Positions 9,429 through 17,405 of a stretch of DNA of 64,000 bases are shown in pieces. The position numbers were made by a program, and so were the translations under genes. The notes below the pieces were generated by a model, which was given only the letters and a program-made list of their open reading frames with translations, ran no database searches and had not been told where the DNA came from. The stretch lies in contig NZ_JAFFZO010000009.1 in assembly GCF_016924145.1 (NCBI RefSeq), positions 74,411 through 138,410 of the forward strand, in the 5' to 3' direction. The stretch's first letter is position 1. Each line of letters opens with the position of its first letter. This stretch comes from Amphritea pacifica. Its GTDB lineage: Bacteria > Pseudomonadota > Gammaproteobacteria > Pseudomonadales > Balneatricaceae.

Positions 9429-9872
9429 TTACTCGGCAGCAGCTTCTTCAGCAGCTGGCGCATCAGCAGCCGGAGCTTCTGCAACAGGTGCATCAGTCGC
9501 TTCAGCAGACTTTTCAGAACGCTCTTCGCGACGTGGACGACGCTCTTCACGGCCTTCAGCAGCTTTAATTGGAGATACTTCAGTAACCGCATCTTTACGA
9601 CGAACAACCATGTTACGGATAACCGCATCGTTGTAACGGAAGATGTTGGTTAGCTCGTCCAGAGTTTCCTGAGCACACTCAACGTTCATCAGAACGTAGT
9701 GAGCTTTATGGATCTTGTTGATTGGGTAAGCCAGGTGGCGACGACCCCAATCTTCCAGACGGTGGATTTTACCTTCAGATTCTTCAATCAGCTTGGTATA
9801 ACGCTCAACCATAGCTGGAACCTGCTCACTCTGATTCGGGTGAACCAGAAAAACGATTTCGTAATGACGCAT
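9429..9872 (-). CDS. rpsF: 30S ribosomal protein S6
   Basis: 147 aa starting [14 protein letters not shown], the canonical S6 N-terminus, with AAGGAG 6 nt upstream. An upstream in-frame start at 9965 would add 31 residues unrelated to S6 and is rejected. The core ends near residue 100 and is followed by an Arg/Glu-rich segment and an Ala/Glu-rich acidic tail ([17 protein letters not shown]), which corresponds to the poly-glutamylated tail region of S6 in other bacteria. First gene of the ribosomal operon. Confidence 0.97.
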   Translation of the reverse strand: MRHYEIVFLVHPNQSEQVPAMVERYTKLIEESEGKIHRLEDWGRRHLAYPINKIHKAHYVLMNVECAQETLDELTNIFRYNDAVIRNMVVRRKDAVTEVSPIKAAEGREERRPRREERSEKSAEATDAPVAEAPAADAPAAEEAAAE

Positions 9873-9976
9873 TAATTGCTCCTTACGGTTTATACAGCCT
9901 TCAGCCGCATCGAAAAACGGTAGAAAGCAAGGAGTTAGAGTTAGTTTCCTCAATGGCATAGCCAACGGGAGGCGAA

Positions 9977-10004
9977 ATTATACGCGAAGATCGATAAAAC
10001 ACAA
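9977..10004 (-). promoter_or_regulatory. Sigma-70 promoter for rpsF operon
   Basis: On the minus strand, a perfect -10 TATAAT (9977-9982) lies 16 nt from a TTGTGT -35 (9999-10004). It is about 105 nt upstream of the rpsF start, leaving a leader long enough for the S6:S18 autoregulatory element known in many bacteria. That element was not modelled here. Confidence 0.55.
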
Positions 10005-10047
10005 ACAAATCTACGCTATTTCTGTCCTCTGGTGTTGCAAACCGATA

Positions 10048-10524
10048 TTAACTGGCAGGAGAGATCGACTGACTCATTTTTGCGCAAAACAGTTTTTTGG
10101 TATGTTTATCAGGATCTTTGCGAATGGCAGCCCAACAACTGTTGGTGTCTTCAAATTGGGTAAAATTCAGGCCATTGCGCAGATCGATCAGATAGACCTT
10201 GTCGTAAAAATCATGGTCATTCCATTCGCTGACCTTTAACCGGGTTTCGATGCAGGTGTAATGAGGCACGATGTTCACGCCGGTTTTCTGCGCCCGGATA
10301 TAGTGGCGGTAATAGTTTTTACCCCGCTCAGTGCCGCGTATCTGGTAATGAACAAAATCACGGCACTGCTCCAGCTCCGTTACCCGCTTATCTTCCAGCA
10401 GCACCGCTTTACTGATGGGCGTACCTTTATAAGTAAACTCACCAAGCAGATAGATCTCTGGCTGCTGGGCAAGGGCCATCGGTGAAGCCAGCAGCGTTGC
10501 CAGCAGCACTCCTTTATAAAGCAT
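10048..10524 (-). CDS. Small exported protein of unknown function
   Basis: 158 aa from an ATG at 10524 that has AGGAGG 6-7 nt upstream. The longer open frame to 10674 overlaps the next gene and lacks this signal. The N-terminus is a classical signal peptide (MLYKGVLLATLLASPMALA), so the mature protein of about 139 aa is probably periplasmic. It contains three cysteines and several Tyr/His-rich patches (GKNYYRHYIR). I do not recognise a family. The GlxA-type regulator gene ends 136 nt upstream on the same strand. Confidence 0.65.
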   Translation of the reverse strand: MLYKGVLLATLLASPMALAQQPEIYLLGEFTYKGTPISKAVLLEDKRVTELEQCRDFVHYQIRGTERGKNYYRHYIRAQKTGVNIVPHYTCIETRLKVSEWNDHDFYDKVYLIDLRNGLNFTQFEDTNSCWAAIRKDPDKHTKKLFCAKMSQSISPAS

Positions 10525-10660
10525 CGCAATCCTCCTGATTATAGCGAAACAGAGTTGTAGGGATGAGTTTTCACAATATCGCAGGCTAACGCATCTCAGC
10601 CTTTTATTCGACCTCTGGGCCAAAAAACGATGACAACTGACCGAATATTCATGATGGTGG

Positions 10661-11605
10661 TCATGTTTGTGCACTAAAGCGGCGCCGAAACTCTCGTGGC
10701 GTCAGCCCGGTGATCTTAATAAACACTTTTCTGAAAGCACTGACATCATCGTATCCGCTACTCAGCGCGATCACCTCAATACTATCAGCTGAGCTTTCAA
10801 GCGCGTCGCAGGCTTTGCTGATGCGCAACTGCTGGATATACTCTTTTGGCTTATACCCGGTCGCCCGGACAAAACGCCGGAGAAAGGTCCGCTCGGTCAG
10901 ATGGCACTCCTCTGCCAACTGTTTCACCGTCACGCTGGTCTGAGTATGACTTTGTAAATAGTGCTGACTCTTCAGAACAGCGCGGTCGCCATGATCAAAT
11001 GGCGGGATAAAGCAGCGATAATAGCGTTGCTGACGGGGGGCGGTATCCACCACCAGCTGCTTACCTAACTGGCGCATCAAAGCCGGACTACCAAACTGAG
11101 CCACCAGCTCCAGTCCCAGATCCAGCCAGGCCATCAGGCCTCCGGCAGTCATCAGATCACCATCATTAATCAGTATCCTGCTGTCATCCACGCGAACCCC
11201 GGGAAACCGCTGAGCCAACTGATCAGCCAGCATCCAGTGGGTGGTCGCCGCGCGCTGATTAAGCAAACCGGTCTGCGCCAGAAGAAAAGCCCCGGCGCAG
11301 ACTGAACAGAGTAACGCCCCTGACCCATGCATCGCTTTAAGCCATCCGCTCAACACCGGCTGTTCATCGGTGTAGAAACGACCCTCAATACAGGGGGGTA
11401 AAATAACCACCTGCGGAGCATCACTGCCAACAGACACAGACGAGCCGGTTAACTCAGCGCCCGACAACACCTGTACCTCAAAATGCACCCCTTCTGCCCG
11501 CGCCAGAGCCAAACGATTGGCCATGCCAAACAACTCAGACAGCCCCTCAATGGCGGATCTCATCCCCCCTGGATAGCCGATAACCGCAACGTGGATTGTT
11601 TTCAT
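10661..11605 (-). CDS. GlxA-family transcriptional regulator (DJ-1/PfpI + AraC HTH)
   Basis: 314 aa from an ATG at 11605; a GTG four codons upstream (11617) is the alternative. The N-terminal DJ-1/PfpI-like domain (about residues 1-190) carries the nucleophile-elbow-like LLCSVCAGAFLLA. A C-terminal AraC HTH follows (TVKQLAEECHLTERTFLRRF and DDVSAFRKVFIKITGLTPREFRR). It is divergent from an isochorismatase-type hydrolase gene, a common pairing, and probably controls it. Three ATATGTCA repeats lie in the shared promoter region. Confidence 0.88.
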   Translation of the reverse strand: MKTIHVAVIGYPGGMRSAIEGLSELFGMANRLALARAEGVHFEVQVLSGAELTGSSVSVGSDAPQVVILPPCIEGRFYTDEQPVLSGWLKAMHGSGALLCSVCAGAFLLAQTGLLNQRAATTHWMLADQLAQRFPGVRVDDSRILINDGDLMTAGGLMAWLDLGLELVAQFGSPALMRQLGKQLVVDTAPRQQRYYRCFIPPFDHGDRAVLKSQHYLQSHTQTSVTVKQLAEECHLTERTFLRRFVRATGYKPKEYIQQLRISKACDALESSADSIEVIALSSGYDDVSAFRKVFIKITGLTPREFRRRFSAQT

Positions 11606-11618
11606 AAATACCGACACT

Positions 11619-11674
11619 ATATGTCATGTCACTTACATATCATTTATATGTCATTTATTGCTCTAAATATGTCA
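11619..11674. promoter_or_regulatory. Three ATATGTCA direct repeats, candidate AraC-type operator
   Basis: Identical 8-mers at 11619-11626, 11646-11653 and 11667-11674, spaced 27 and 21 bp, in the divergent region between the GlxA-type regulator and the hydrolase. Spacing near whole helical turns in direct orientation suits AraC-family binding. Confidence 0.4.
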
Positions 11675-11749
11675 AAAACGACTCCAGTATAGCGTGCGGA
11701 GTCAACGGATAATAGTTATATCAACCGATACTATTGAAGAGGTATAGCT

Positions 11750-12316
11750 ATGACACAGATTCAGCCAAACACAGCACTGCTGCTGATCGACATTCAGAAC
11801 GACTATTTTCCGGGTGGCAAATGGGAACTGGTTAACACTCAGCGGGCTGCGGATAACGGCGCGAAACTGCTGACCGCTTTTCGTGAAAAACAGATGCCGG
11901 TTATCCATGTACGCCATGAGTTTGAATCAGTTGAGGCGCCGTTCTTTGTTCCCGGTTCTCAAGGCGCACAGATCCACAGCACCGTTGCGGCCGAGGGCGA
12001 CGAACCGGTGGTTTTAAAGCACTCAGCAAACTGTTTTAAAGAAACTGATCTGCAAGAGATCCTCAAAAGCCTGAATATTGAAAATCTGATTGTGGCCGGC
12101 GCGATGAGCCATATGTGTATCGACGCAGGTGTGCGTGCCGCAGCGGACCTGGGATACAACGTCACCGTCGCCCAGGATGCCTGCGCCACAAAGGATCAGG
12201 AATTCAATGGCATCACCATCCCCGCTGAGCAGGTGCACGCATCATTTATGGCGGCACTGGCATTTGCCTATGCAAGGGTGGAAGATACTGAGATTTTGTT
12301 GGAAGAGATGAAGTAA
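11750..12316 (+). CDS. Isochorismatase-family cysteine hydrolase
   Basis: 188 aa cytosolic hydrolase. The catalytic triad of the family is visible: Asp in LLLIDIQNDYF (about residue 13), Lys in VVLKHSANCF, and Cys in AMSHMCIDAGVRAA, with the family cis-peptide region VAGAMSHMC. Members cleave isochorismate, nicotinamide or related amides, and the substrate is not readable. GAAGAGG precedes the ATG. The divergent GlxA-type regulator suggests inducible expression. Confidence 0.88.
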   Translation: MTQIQPNTALLLIDIQNDYFPGGKWELVNTQRAADNGAKLLTAFREKQMPVIHVRHEFESVEAPFFVPGSQGAQIHSTVAAEGDEPVVLKHSANCFKETDLQEILKSLNIENLIVAGAMSHMCIDAGVRAAADLGYNVTVAQDACATKDQEFNGITIPAEQVHASFMAALAFAYARVEDTEILLEEMK

Positions 12317-12360
12317 TTCGGGGCTGGGGTGAACTGCCCCAATTAACACAGCCATTTTAA

Positions 12361-12431
12361 TTGTAGGAGCGGCTTCCAGCCGCGAGAAATATGTGAAAAT
12401 TTTCATTCGCGGCTGGAAGCCGCTCCTACAA
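12361..12431. repeat. REP-like palindromic doublet
   Basis: Two 25-nt copies in inverted orientation (12361-12385 and 12407-12431) separated by 21 nt. Each copy contains its own small palindrome GCGGCT-TCC-AGCCGC and starts TTGTAGGAGCGG. The layout and the GTAGGAGC core match bacterial REP/BIME elements known from Pseudomonas and relatives. It lies between the convergent hydrolase and osmC-type genes and may also stop transcription. Confidence 0.75.
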
Positions 12432-12507
12432 ATACAAAGAAGGCTTTTCCGGGCAACGGGCAAGTCACGCTCTTTGTGACGTCGAGATAAACAACGAGCG
12501 ACGGCTG

Positions 12508-12915
12508 TTATGCTACCTCAACAATCTCAAAACTGTGGCTAATCTCGACCCCACCCTTTTCCAGCATCAGTGAAGCGGAGCAGTACTGTTCAGCCGAAAG
12601 CTTAACCGCACGCTCAACCTTCTTTTCGTTCAGGCCGCGACCGGAAACAATGAATTTCACATGGATCTTAGTGAACACCGCAGGTACCGCATCGGCACGT
12701 TCAGCATCGATCTCTGCCACACAGTCAACCACATCCTGCCGGGTTTTCTTCAGAATGCCGATCACATCATAAGAGGTGCAGCCGCCCAGTCCCAGCAGCA
12801 TCAGTTCCATTGGCCGGGGCCCCTGCTTCAGCTCGCCATCAATGGTAATTTCAAACCCGGAACCGGTGGTTCCCTTGAAACGGACATCGCCATCCCATTT
12901 TACTTTTGCTTGCAT
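12508..12915 (-). CDS. OsmC/Ohr-family protein
   Basis: 135 aa from an ATG at 12915 (MQAKVKWDG, the usual start of this family); a TTG at 12936 would add seven residues. The two OsmC cysteines are present in GGCTSYDVIGIL (about residue 48) and EQYCSASLML (about residue 112), so a thiol peroxidase role against organic hydroperoxides is possible. It lies 27 nt after the trpC stop on the same strand and could be transcribed with trpGDC. Confidence 0.85.
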   Translation of the reverse strand: MQAKVKWDGDVRFKGTTGSGFEITIDGELKQGPRPMELMLLGLGGCTSYDVIGILKKTRQDVVDCVAEIDAERADAVPAVFTKIHVKFIVSGRGLNEKKVERAVKLSAEQYCSASLMLEKGGVEISHSFEIVEVA

Positions 12916-12942
12916 AGTATCTGTATCTTCTTTCAATCGTTA

Positions 12943-13755
12943 TTATCTGGCGAACAGTTCAGCCAGCTTACTGCCCGGATCAGCGGCCCGCATAAAGGCT
13001 TCACCCACCAGGAAACTGTCCACCTGATGCTCACGCATGGCGATCACATCATCACGGCAGAGAATCCCGCTTTCGGTGACCACGATGCGATCATCAGGCA
13101 CCCTGTCCAGCAACTCAAAGGTGTGTTCAAGTGACACTTCAAAGGTGTGCAGGTTGCGATTATTGATCCCCACCAGAGTGTTACCGAGCGGCAGAGAACG
13201 CTCCAGTTCAGCCTGGTTATGCACTTCAATCAGTACGTCCATGCCCAGCTCCAGCGCCAGGGCATTGAGGTCCGCCATCTGAGCATCGTCCAGCGCGGCC
13301 ACGATCAGCAGGATACAGTCGGCACCGATCGCCCGGGCTTCGTAAATCTGATAAGGGTCAACAATAAAATCTTTACGGATAACCGGCAGGGAACAGGCGG
13401 CACGCGCCTCCATCAGGAAGGCTTCGCTGCCCTGAAAGAAATCGGCATCGGTGAGCACTGAGAGACAACTGGCACCACCCGCTTCATAGGAACGGGCAAT
13501 ATCCGCCGGCACAAAAGGATCACGGATCACCCCTTTAGAAGGGCTGGCTTTTTTCGCTTCAGCAATAATAGCTGAACGTCCTGCAGCCAGTGTTTTCGCC
13601 ATATTCGCGACAAAACCCCGGGGATCGGTTGCACTGCCCTGCTGGTCGGCGATCTGCGCCTTCAGGTCAGCAATGCTTTTTACCGGCTGACGCTCAGCAA
13701 TCTCTTCATATTTGCGCGCAATAATTTTTTTCAGCACGGTGGGTGTATCGGTCAT
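12943..13755 (-). CDS. trpC: Indole-3-glycerol phosphate synthase
   Basis: 270 aa TIM-barrel enzyme that closes CdRP to indole-3-glycerol phosphate in tryptophan synthesis. Family motifs are [10 protein letters not shown] (about residues 65-74), [34 protein letters not shown] and VTESGI. It is monofunctional, with no TrpF fusion. trpD ends 6 nt upstream, so the genes form one transcript trpG-trpD-trpC. Confidence 0.97.
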   Translation of the reverse strand: MTDTPTVLKKIIARKYEEIAERQPVKSIADLKAQIADQQGSATDPRGFVANMAKTLAAGRSAIIAEAKKASPSKGVIRDPFVPADIARSYEAGGASCLSVLTDADFFQGSEAFLMEARAACSLPVIRKDFIVDPYQIYEARAIGADCILLIVAALDDAQMADLNALALELGMDVLIEVHNQAELERSLPLGNTLVGINNRNLHTFEVSLEHTFELLDRVPDDRIVVTESGILCRDDVIAMREHQVDSFLVGEAFMRAADPGSKLAELFAR

Positions 13756-13761
13756 CGTTGT

Positions 13762-14796
13762 TCAGTCCTTCAGCGACTGGCTAAACTCCGCCAGCTGTTG
13801 CATTTTATTCAGTGCCGCGCCCGAGCGGATCGCGTCCAGTGCTTTTGCCACACCCTCTTTATGGCTGGACGCCAGACCACTCAGATAGATCGCCGCGCCG
13901 GCATTCAGCGCCACCATCGATGCCGCCTTTTTAGCAGCCAGATCTTCAGCACCGGAGAAGGCTTTCTTAATCAGTTCCAGTGACTGGGCCGGACTCTCAA
14001 TAATCAGGCCGATCAGACTCTGACTCTCAACACCGAGATCTTCAGGTGACAAACGATACTCAGTAATCTCACCGTCTTTCAGCTCAGCCACATAGGTGTG
14101 GGTTGCCAGACTGATCTCATCCAGACCATCATCCGCATGTACCACCATGATATGTTCGCCGCCCAGTTGCTGCATCACCTCAGCCATCGGCCGACAGAGT
14201 TTCTTGGTAAACACACCAATCACCAGGCGCTGTGCGCCAGCCGGATTGGTCATCGGCCCGAGAATATTAAATACCGTGCGGGTAGCCAGTGCCCGACGGG
14301 CACCGATGGCGTGTTTCATCGCACCATGAAAACCCGGTGCAAACATAAAGCCAACACCGACCTCATCGATACAGCGGGCTACGGCATCGGCCCCCAGATC
14401 CAGGTTGATCCCCGCCTGTTCCAGCAGATCTGCACTGCCACTGCTGGAGGAAACCCCACGGTTACCATGTTTGGCCACATGAACACCGCAAGCCGCCGCG
14501 ACAAAAGCGCTGGCAGAGGAGACATTAAACAGGTTGGCACCATCGCCACCGGTACCGACGATATCGACCAACGGCGCAGAGGTTGCTTTTACCGGCGTCG
14601 CCAGCTCACGCATCACCTGAGCAGCCCCGGTAATCTCATCGATCGACTCACTCTTCATCCGCAATGCAACCAGAAACCCGGCGATCTGAGATTCAGAACA
14701 CTCACCGGTCATCACCTGACGCATCACTTCAACCATTTCGTCACGGCTCAGATCAATATGATCAACTACCCGCGCCAGCGCTTCTTTGATATCCAT
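13762..14796 (-). CDS. trpD: Anthranilate phosphoribosyltransferase
   Basis: 344 aa. It transfers phosphoribosyl from PRPP to anthranilate. The PRPP-binding [13 protein letters not shown] (about residues 81-93) and [15 protein letters not shown] motifs are intact. The middle gene of trpGDC, it is separated by 10 nt from trpG and 6 nt from trpC. It competes for the same anthranilate that the neighbouring catabolic operon would produce from indole and oxidise to catechol. Confidence 0.97.
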   Translation of the reverse strand: MDIKEALARVVDHIDLSRDEMVEVMRQVMTGECSESQIAGFLVALRMKSESIDEITGAAQVMRELATPVKATSAPLVDIVGTGGDGANLFNVSSASAFVAAACGVHVAKHGNRGVSSSSGSADLLEQAGINLDLGADAVARCIDEVGVGFMFAPGFHGAMKHAIGARRALATRTVFNILGPMTNPAGAQRLVIGVFTKKLCRPMAEVMQQLGGEHIMVVHADDGLDEISLATHTYVAELKDGEITEYRLSPEDLGVESQSLIGLIIESPAQSLELIKKAFSGAEDLAAKKAASMVALNAGAAIYLSGLASSHKEGVAKALDAIRSGAALNKMQQLAEFSQSLKD

Positions 14797-14806
14797 TGTG
14801 TCGTCC

Positions 14807-15388
14807 TTATGCTCGGTTTAAAAAGTTTTGCAGCAGATCATGGCCCTGCTGAGTGAGGATCGATTCCGGGTGGAACTGCACCCCTTCAATATCCAGCTCT
14901 TTATGCCGCACACCCATAATCTCATCGACAGAGCCATCCTCATTCTGAGTCCAGGCGGTGATCTCCAGGCAGTCTGGCAAAGTATTCTTATCGATCACCA
15001 GTGAATGATAGCGGGTAACCGACACCGGATTCTCCAGCCCGGCAAACACCCCGGTATTATTGTGATATACCGGTGAGACCTTGCCATGCATCACCTGACG
15101 GGCACGCACCACATCACCGCCAAACGCCTGGCCCATACTCTGATGACCCAGACAGATACCAAAGATCGGCAGTTTACCGGCAAAATGCTTAATCGCCGGT
15201 ACCGAGATACCCGCTTCATTTGGCGTACAGGGGCCGGGAGAGATCACCAGCTGAGAGGGATTCAGGGCTTCGATCTGTTCGATGGTAATTTCATCATTAC
15301 GATACACCTGAACGTCAGCGCCCAGCTCACCCAGATATTGCACGACGTTATAGGTAAACGAGTCGTAGTTATCGATCATTAGCAGCAT
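14807..15388 (-). CDS. trpG: Anthranilate synthase component II (glutamine amidotransferase)
   Basis: 193 aa class I glutamine amidotransferase with nucleophile motif GICLGHQS (Cys about residue 79), oxyanion [11 protein letters not shown] and the His-Glu pair in FHPESI. It releases ammonia for TrpE and may also serve p-aminobenzoate synthesis, as dual PabA/TrpG proteins do. trpE is not adjacent, as in pseudomonads. The start [14 protein letters not shown] is typical. Confidence 0.95.
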   Translation of the reverse strand: MLLMIDNYDSFTYNVVQYLGELGADVQVYRNDEITIEQIEALNPSQLVISPGPCTPNEAGISVPAIKHFAGKLPIFGICLGHQSMGQAFGGDVVRARQVMHGKVSPVYHNNTGVFAGLENPVSVTRYHSLVIDKNTLPDCLEITAWTQNEDGSVDEIMGVRHKELDIEGVQFHPESILTQQGHDLLQNFLNRA

Positions 15389-15504
15389 ATCAATATTTAA
15401 CCTATTGATTTATATAATTAATAACATCGAGCCTTATTCAGGTTACCCGGTTTATAAACCTAAGAAATCGAAACTGAGCAGCAGATGGCCTCGAAGAACA
15501 GCCG

Positions 15505-15534
15505 ATTATAGTACAGTAACCTAATTCTGGATAA
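15505..15534 (-). promoter_or_regulatory. Sigma-70 promoter for trpGDC
   Basis: On the minus strand, -10 TATAAT (15505-15510) lies 18 nt from -35 TTATCC (15529-15534). It sits about 115 nt upstream of trpG. I found no short Trp-rich leader peptide with a clear attenuator in the leader. The rest of the 347-bp gap 15389-15735 holds only the antC-side hairpin. Confidence 0.45.
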
Positions 15535-15697
15535 CACTGATGCGCGATGAAAACCGCCCATGGAGGGGCTAACAGAGGAAAACGGCTATAAACAGCCCAA
15601 GAAAAAATACCTGCCTATCCGTTTCCAGGATATTCAGGTATGGAATGTGATCGCCGTTGAGGGAGCATGAGCACTGCTTTTTTAAAGACAGCAGCAG

Positions 15698-15726
15698 GCC
15701 CGCCGGCTCAACAGAACCTGGCGGGC
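15698..15726 (-). terminator. Hairpin after the dioxygenase reductase gene
   Basis: A 7-bp GC stem GCCCGCC/GGCGGGC with a 15-nt loop, 10 nt beyond the stop of the reductase gene. On the minus strand it is followed by CTGCTGCTGTCTTT, a weak T-tract. It probably ends the catabolic operon before the trpG promoter. Confidence 0.5.
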
Positions 15727-15735
15727 AAAGCAGCG

Positions 15736-16755
15736 TTAACTGGCAGAGAACTTCTCATAATGGATCGCACTATTGGCCATCTGCCGTTGATCCAGCCAGC
15801 CCTTAACGGCATCCACCATCGGCGGTGGTCCGCAAAGGTAGAGATCAACCTCGCCGTCGTTGAAATGGCTATCCTCAAACAGATCGGTAACCACTCCAAC
15901 AGGGCCCTGCCAGACATCGTTTTCTTTCATCACGATGCTGTAGTAGCTGAAGTCAGGCAGCTTTTCTGCAAACGCCTGGATACGTTCTATCTCACACAGA
16001 TCAGCCACCTGAGTGACGCCGTAAAACAGCGTGATCGGCTGATCACAGCGTTGTGGATTTTCAACCAGCTGATCGAGCATGCCGAGAAACGCCGCCAGCC
16101 CGGTTCCGCCGGCAACAAAGATCAGCGGACGCCTGATCTGATGCAGATAAAACGCTCCCAGCGGCGCCTTCAGCTTCATGCGGTCGCCCGGTTGCGCCCG
16201 GTCACGCAGATAATCGCTCATCACCCCCTGCGGCAGCAGACGGATCAGAAACTGCAGCTGATTCGTCTCATTTGGCGCACAGGCAAAGGAGTAGGAACGC
16301 CACTCCTCGGTACCCGGCACATTCACATGGGCATACTGCCCCGGCAGAAAATCCAACTGATCACCAAGGGCCCTGGCATCGATGTAAACCACCGCGGCGG
16401 ATTCTGATACCAGGTCGATGCTGGTAATCACGGCCTCCAGTTCTTCCGGCCCGGAGCTGGTACAGAGCGTTGACTCAAAGCCAAACTCGATGGCGCAATC
16501 GGATGCCACCCGCATCTGACAGGTCAGCACACTGCCCTGCTCAAGATCTGACTGACTCAACGCATCCTCATCAACATATTCAAGCTGGTAATCCCCGGAG
16601 CTGCAGCGTCCTTTACAGGTAGCACAAACACCCTCACGACAATCCACCGGAATCGTAATCCCCTGACGCAGGGCCGCATCAAGCACGGTTTCTCCAGCAT
16701 TAACACCGATAAATCGGGTGCGCCCGTCACTGAAATTCAAAGCAACTTTATTCAT
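15736..16755 (-). CDS. antC: Anthranilate 1,2-dioxygenase reductase component (AntC/BenC-like)
   Basis: 339 aa electron-transfer protein passing electrons from NADH to the Rieske oxygenase. It has an N-terminal plant-type [2Fe-2S] ferredoxin domain with CREGVCATC (C-x4-C-x2-C, about residues 39-47) plus a fourth Cys in VLTCQM. An FAD domain follows (EEWRSYSFACAP, about 170), then an NAD domain (FVAGGTGLAAFLGML, LYLCGPPPMVD). The layout is that of BenC/AntC. Anthranilate rather than benzoate is inferred from the indole-degrading genes upstream and the lack of a benD dehydrogenase. It is separated from antB by 146 nt containing a hairpin near 16818-16851. Confidence 0.85.
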   Translation of the reverse strand: MNKVALNFSDGRTRFIGVNAGETVLDAALRQGITIPVDCREGVCATCKGRCSSGDYQLEYVDEDALSQSDLEQGSVLTCQMRVASDCAIEFGFESTLCTSSGPEELEAVITSIDLVSESAAVVYIDARALGDQLDFLPGQYAHVNVPGTEEWRSYSFACAPNETNQLQFLIRLLPQGVMSDYLRDRAQPGDRMKLKAPLGAFYLHQIRRPLIFVAGGTGLAAFLGMLDQLVENPQRCDQPITLFYGVTQVADLCEIERIQAFAEKLPDFSYYSIVMKENDVWQGPVGVVTDLFEDSHFNDGEVDLYLCGPPPMVDAVKGWLDQRQMANSAIHYEKFSAS

Positions 16756-16901
16756 AAAACACCTCAGAGAATCTTCGTCTGATACAAGACCGGAATCATC
16801 GACAAACAGACCATTGCAGCAGCCCGCGAAGGGGAAAAAGCGGGCTCTGCTCTGAAGCCTGAAGCTCTTAAAACCGACCTTAATACCGACCTGATAACCG
16901 A

Positions 16902-17405
16902 TCAGACGTGATAGAAATCAAGCACATGACGAATCTTATCGTTCAATAAAATCGATTGCTTACGAAGCACTTTCCAACGGTCACCTTCTGACCGAAGAGT
17001 GTATTCAACCCGGCCAAAGAAGGCCTCAGATTCACCGAAGCGGTAAAAATGGGTCACCCAGTTAGCTTTCACCTTCCAGGTACCATCCGCCTGCTCCTCC
17101 CCCTGCACATTGTTAACACTGTGCAGGGTACGGGGCATCGGGGTACAGGCCGCCGACTTACCGGTGCGGATGCGGAATACCCGATCCTCAAGACCCGCCC
17201 GGGTGGCATAGTAGATCAGCGACATCTCCCGTTTAGGGTCGGTGGTATGCACATGCTCCGAATCCCACTGGGGAATATGAAACTCAGCATTCTCATCAAA
17301 GGTTGCCAGATACTCATCCCACTGCTGACGATCACAATGCTCGGACTGTTTATAGAGAAACTGCTCAATACTCTGCAATGCAGCGCTTTTCATTTCGGTG
17401 CTCAT
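16902..17405 (-). CDS. antB: Anthranilate 1,2-dioxygenase small (beta) subunit
   Basis: 167 aa from an ATG at 17405 whose ATG overlaps the stop of antA (TGATG), preceded by GGAGG. A GTG one codon earlier is possible. It is a SnoaL/NTF2-like cone-fold beta subunit with the conserved WDEYLATFDENAEFHIP and EVEYTL-like GRVEYTLR stretches. It is structural and needed for the alpha3beta3 oxygenase. Assignment follows from tight coupling to the alpha subunit. Confidence 0.87.
   Translation of the reverse strand: MSTEMKSAALQSIEQFLYKQSEHCDRQQWDEYLATFDENAEFHIPQWDSEHVHTTDPKREMSLIYYATRAGLEDRVFRIRTGKSAACTPMPRTLHSVNNVQGEEQADGTWKVKANWVTHFYRFGESEAFFGRVEYTLRSEGDRWKVLRKQSILLNDKIRHVLDFYHV

Noticed and set aside
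9429-9965. N-terminally extended S6 protein
   Set aside because: The extra 31 residues lie in the leader; the canonical S6 start at 9872 has a strong Shine-Dalgarno.
15389-15735. Trp-codon leader peptide/attenuator before trpG
   Set aside because: I looked for a short ORF with consecutive Trp codons followed by alternative hairpins and did not find one.
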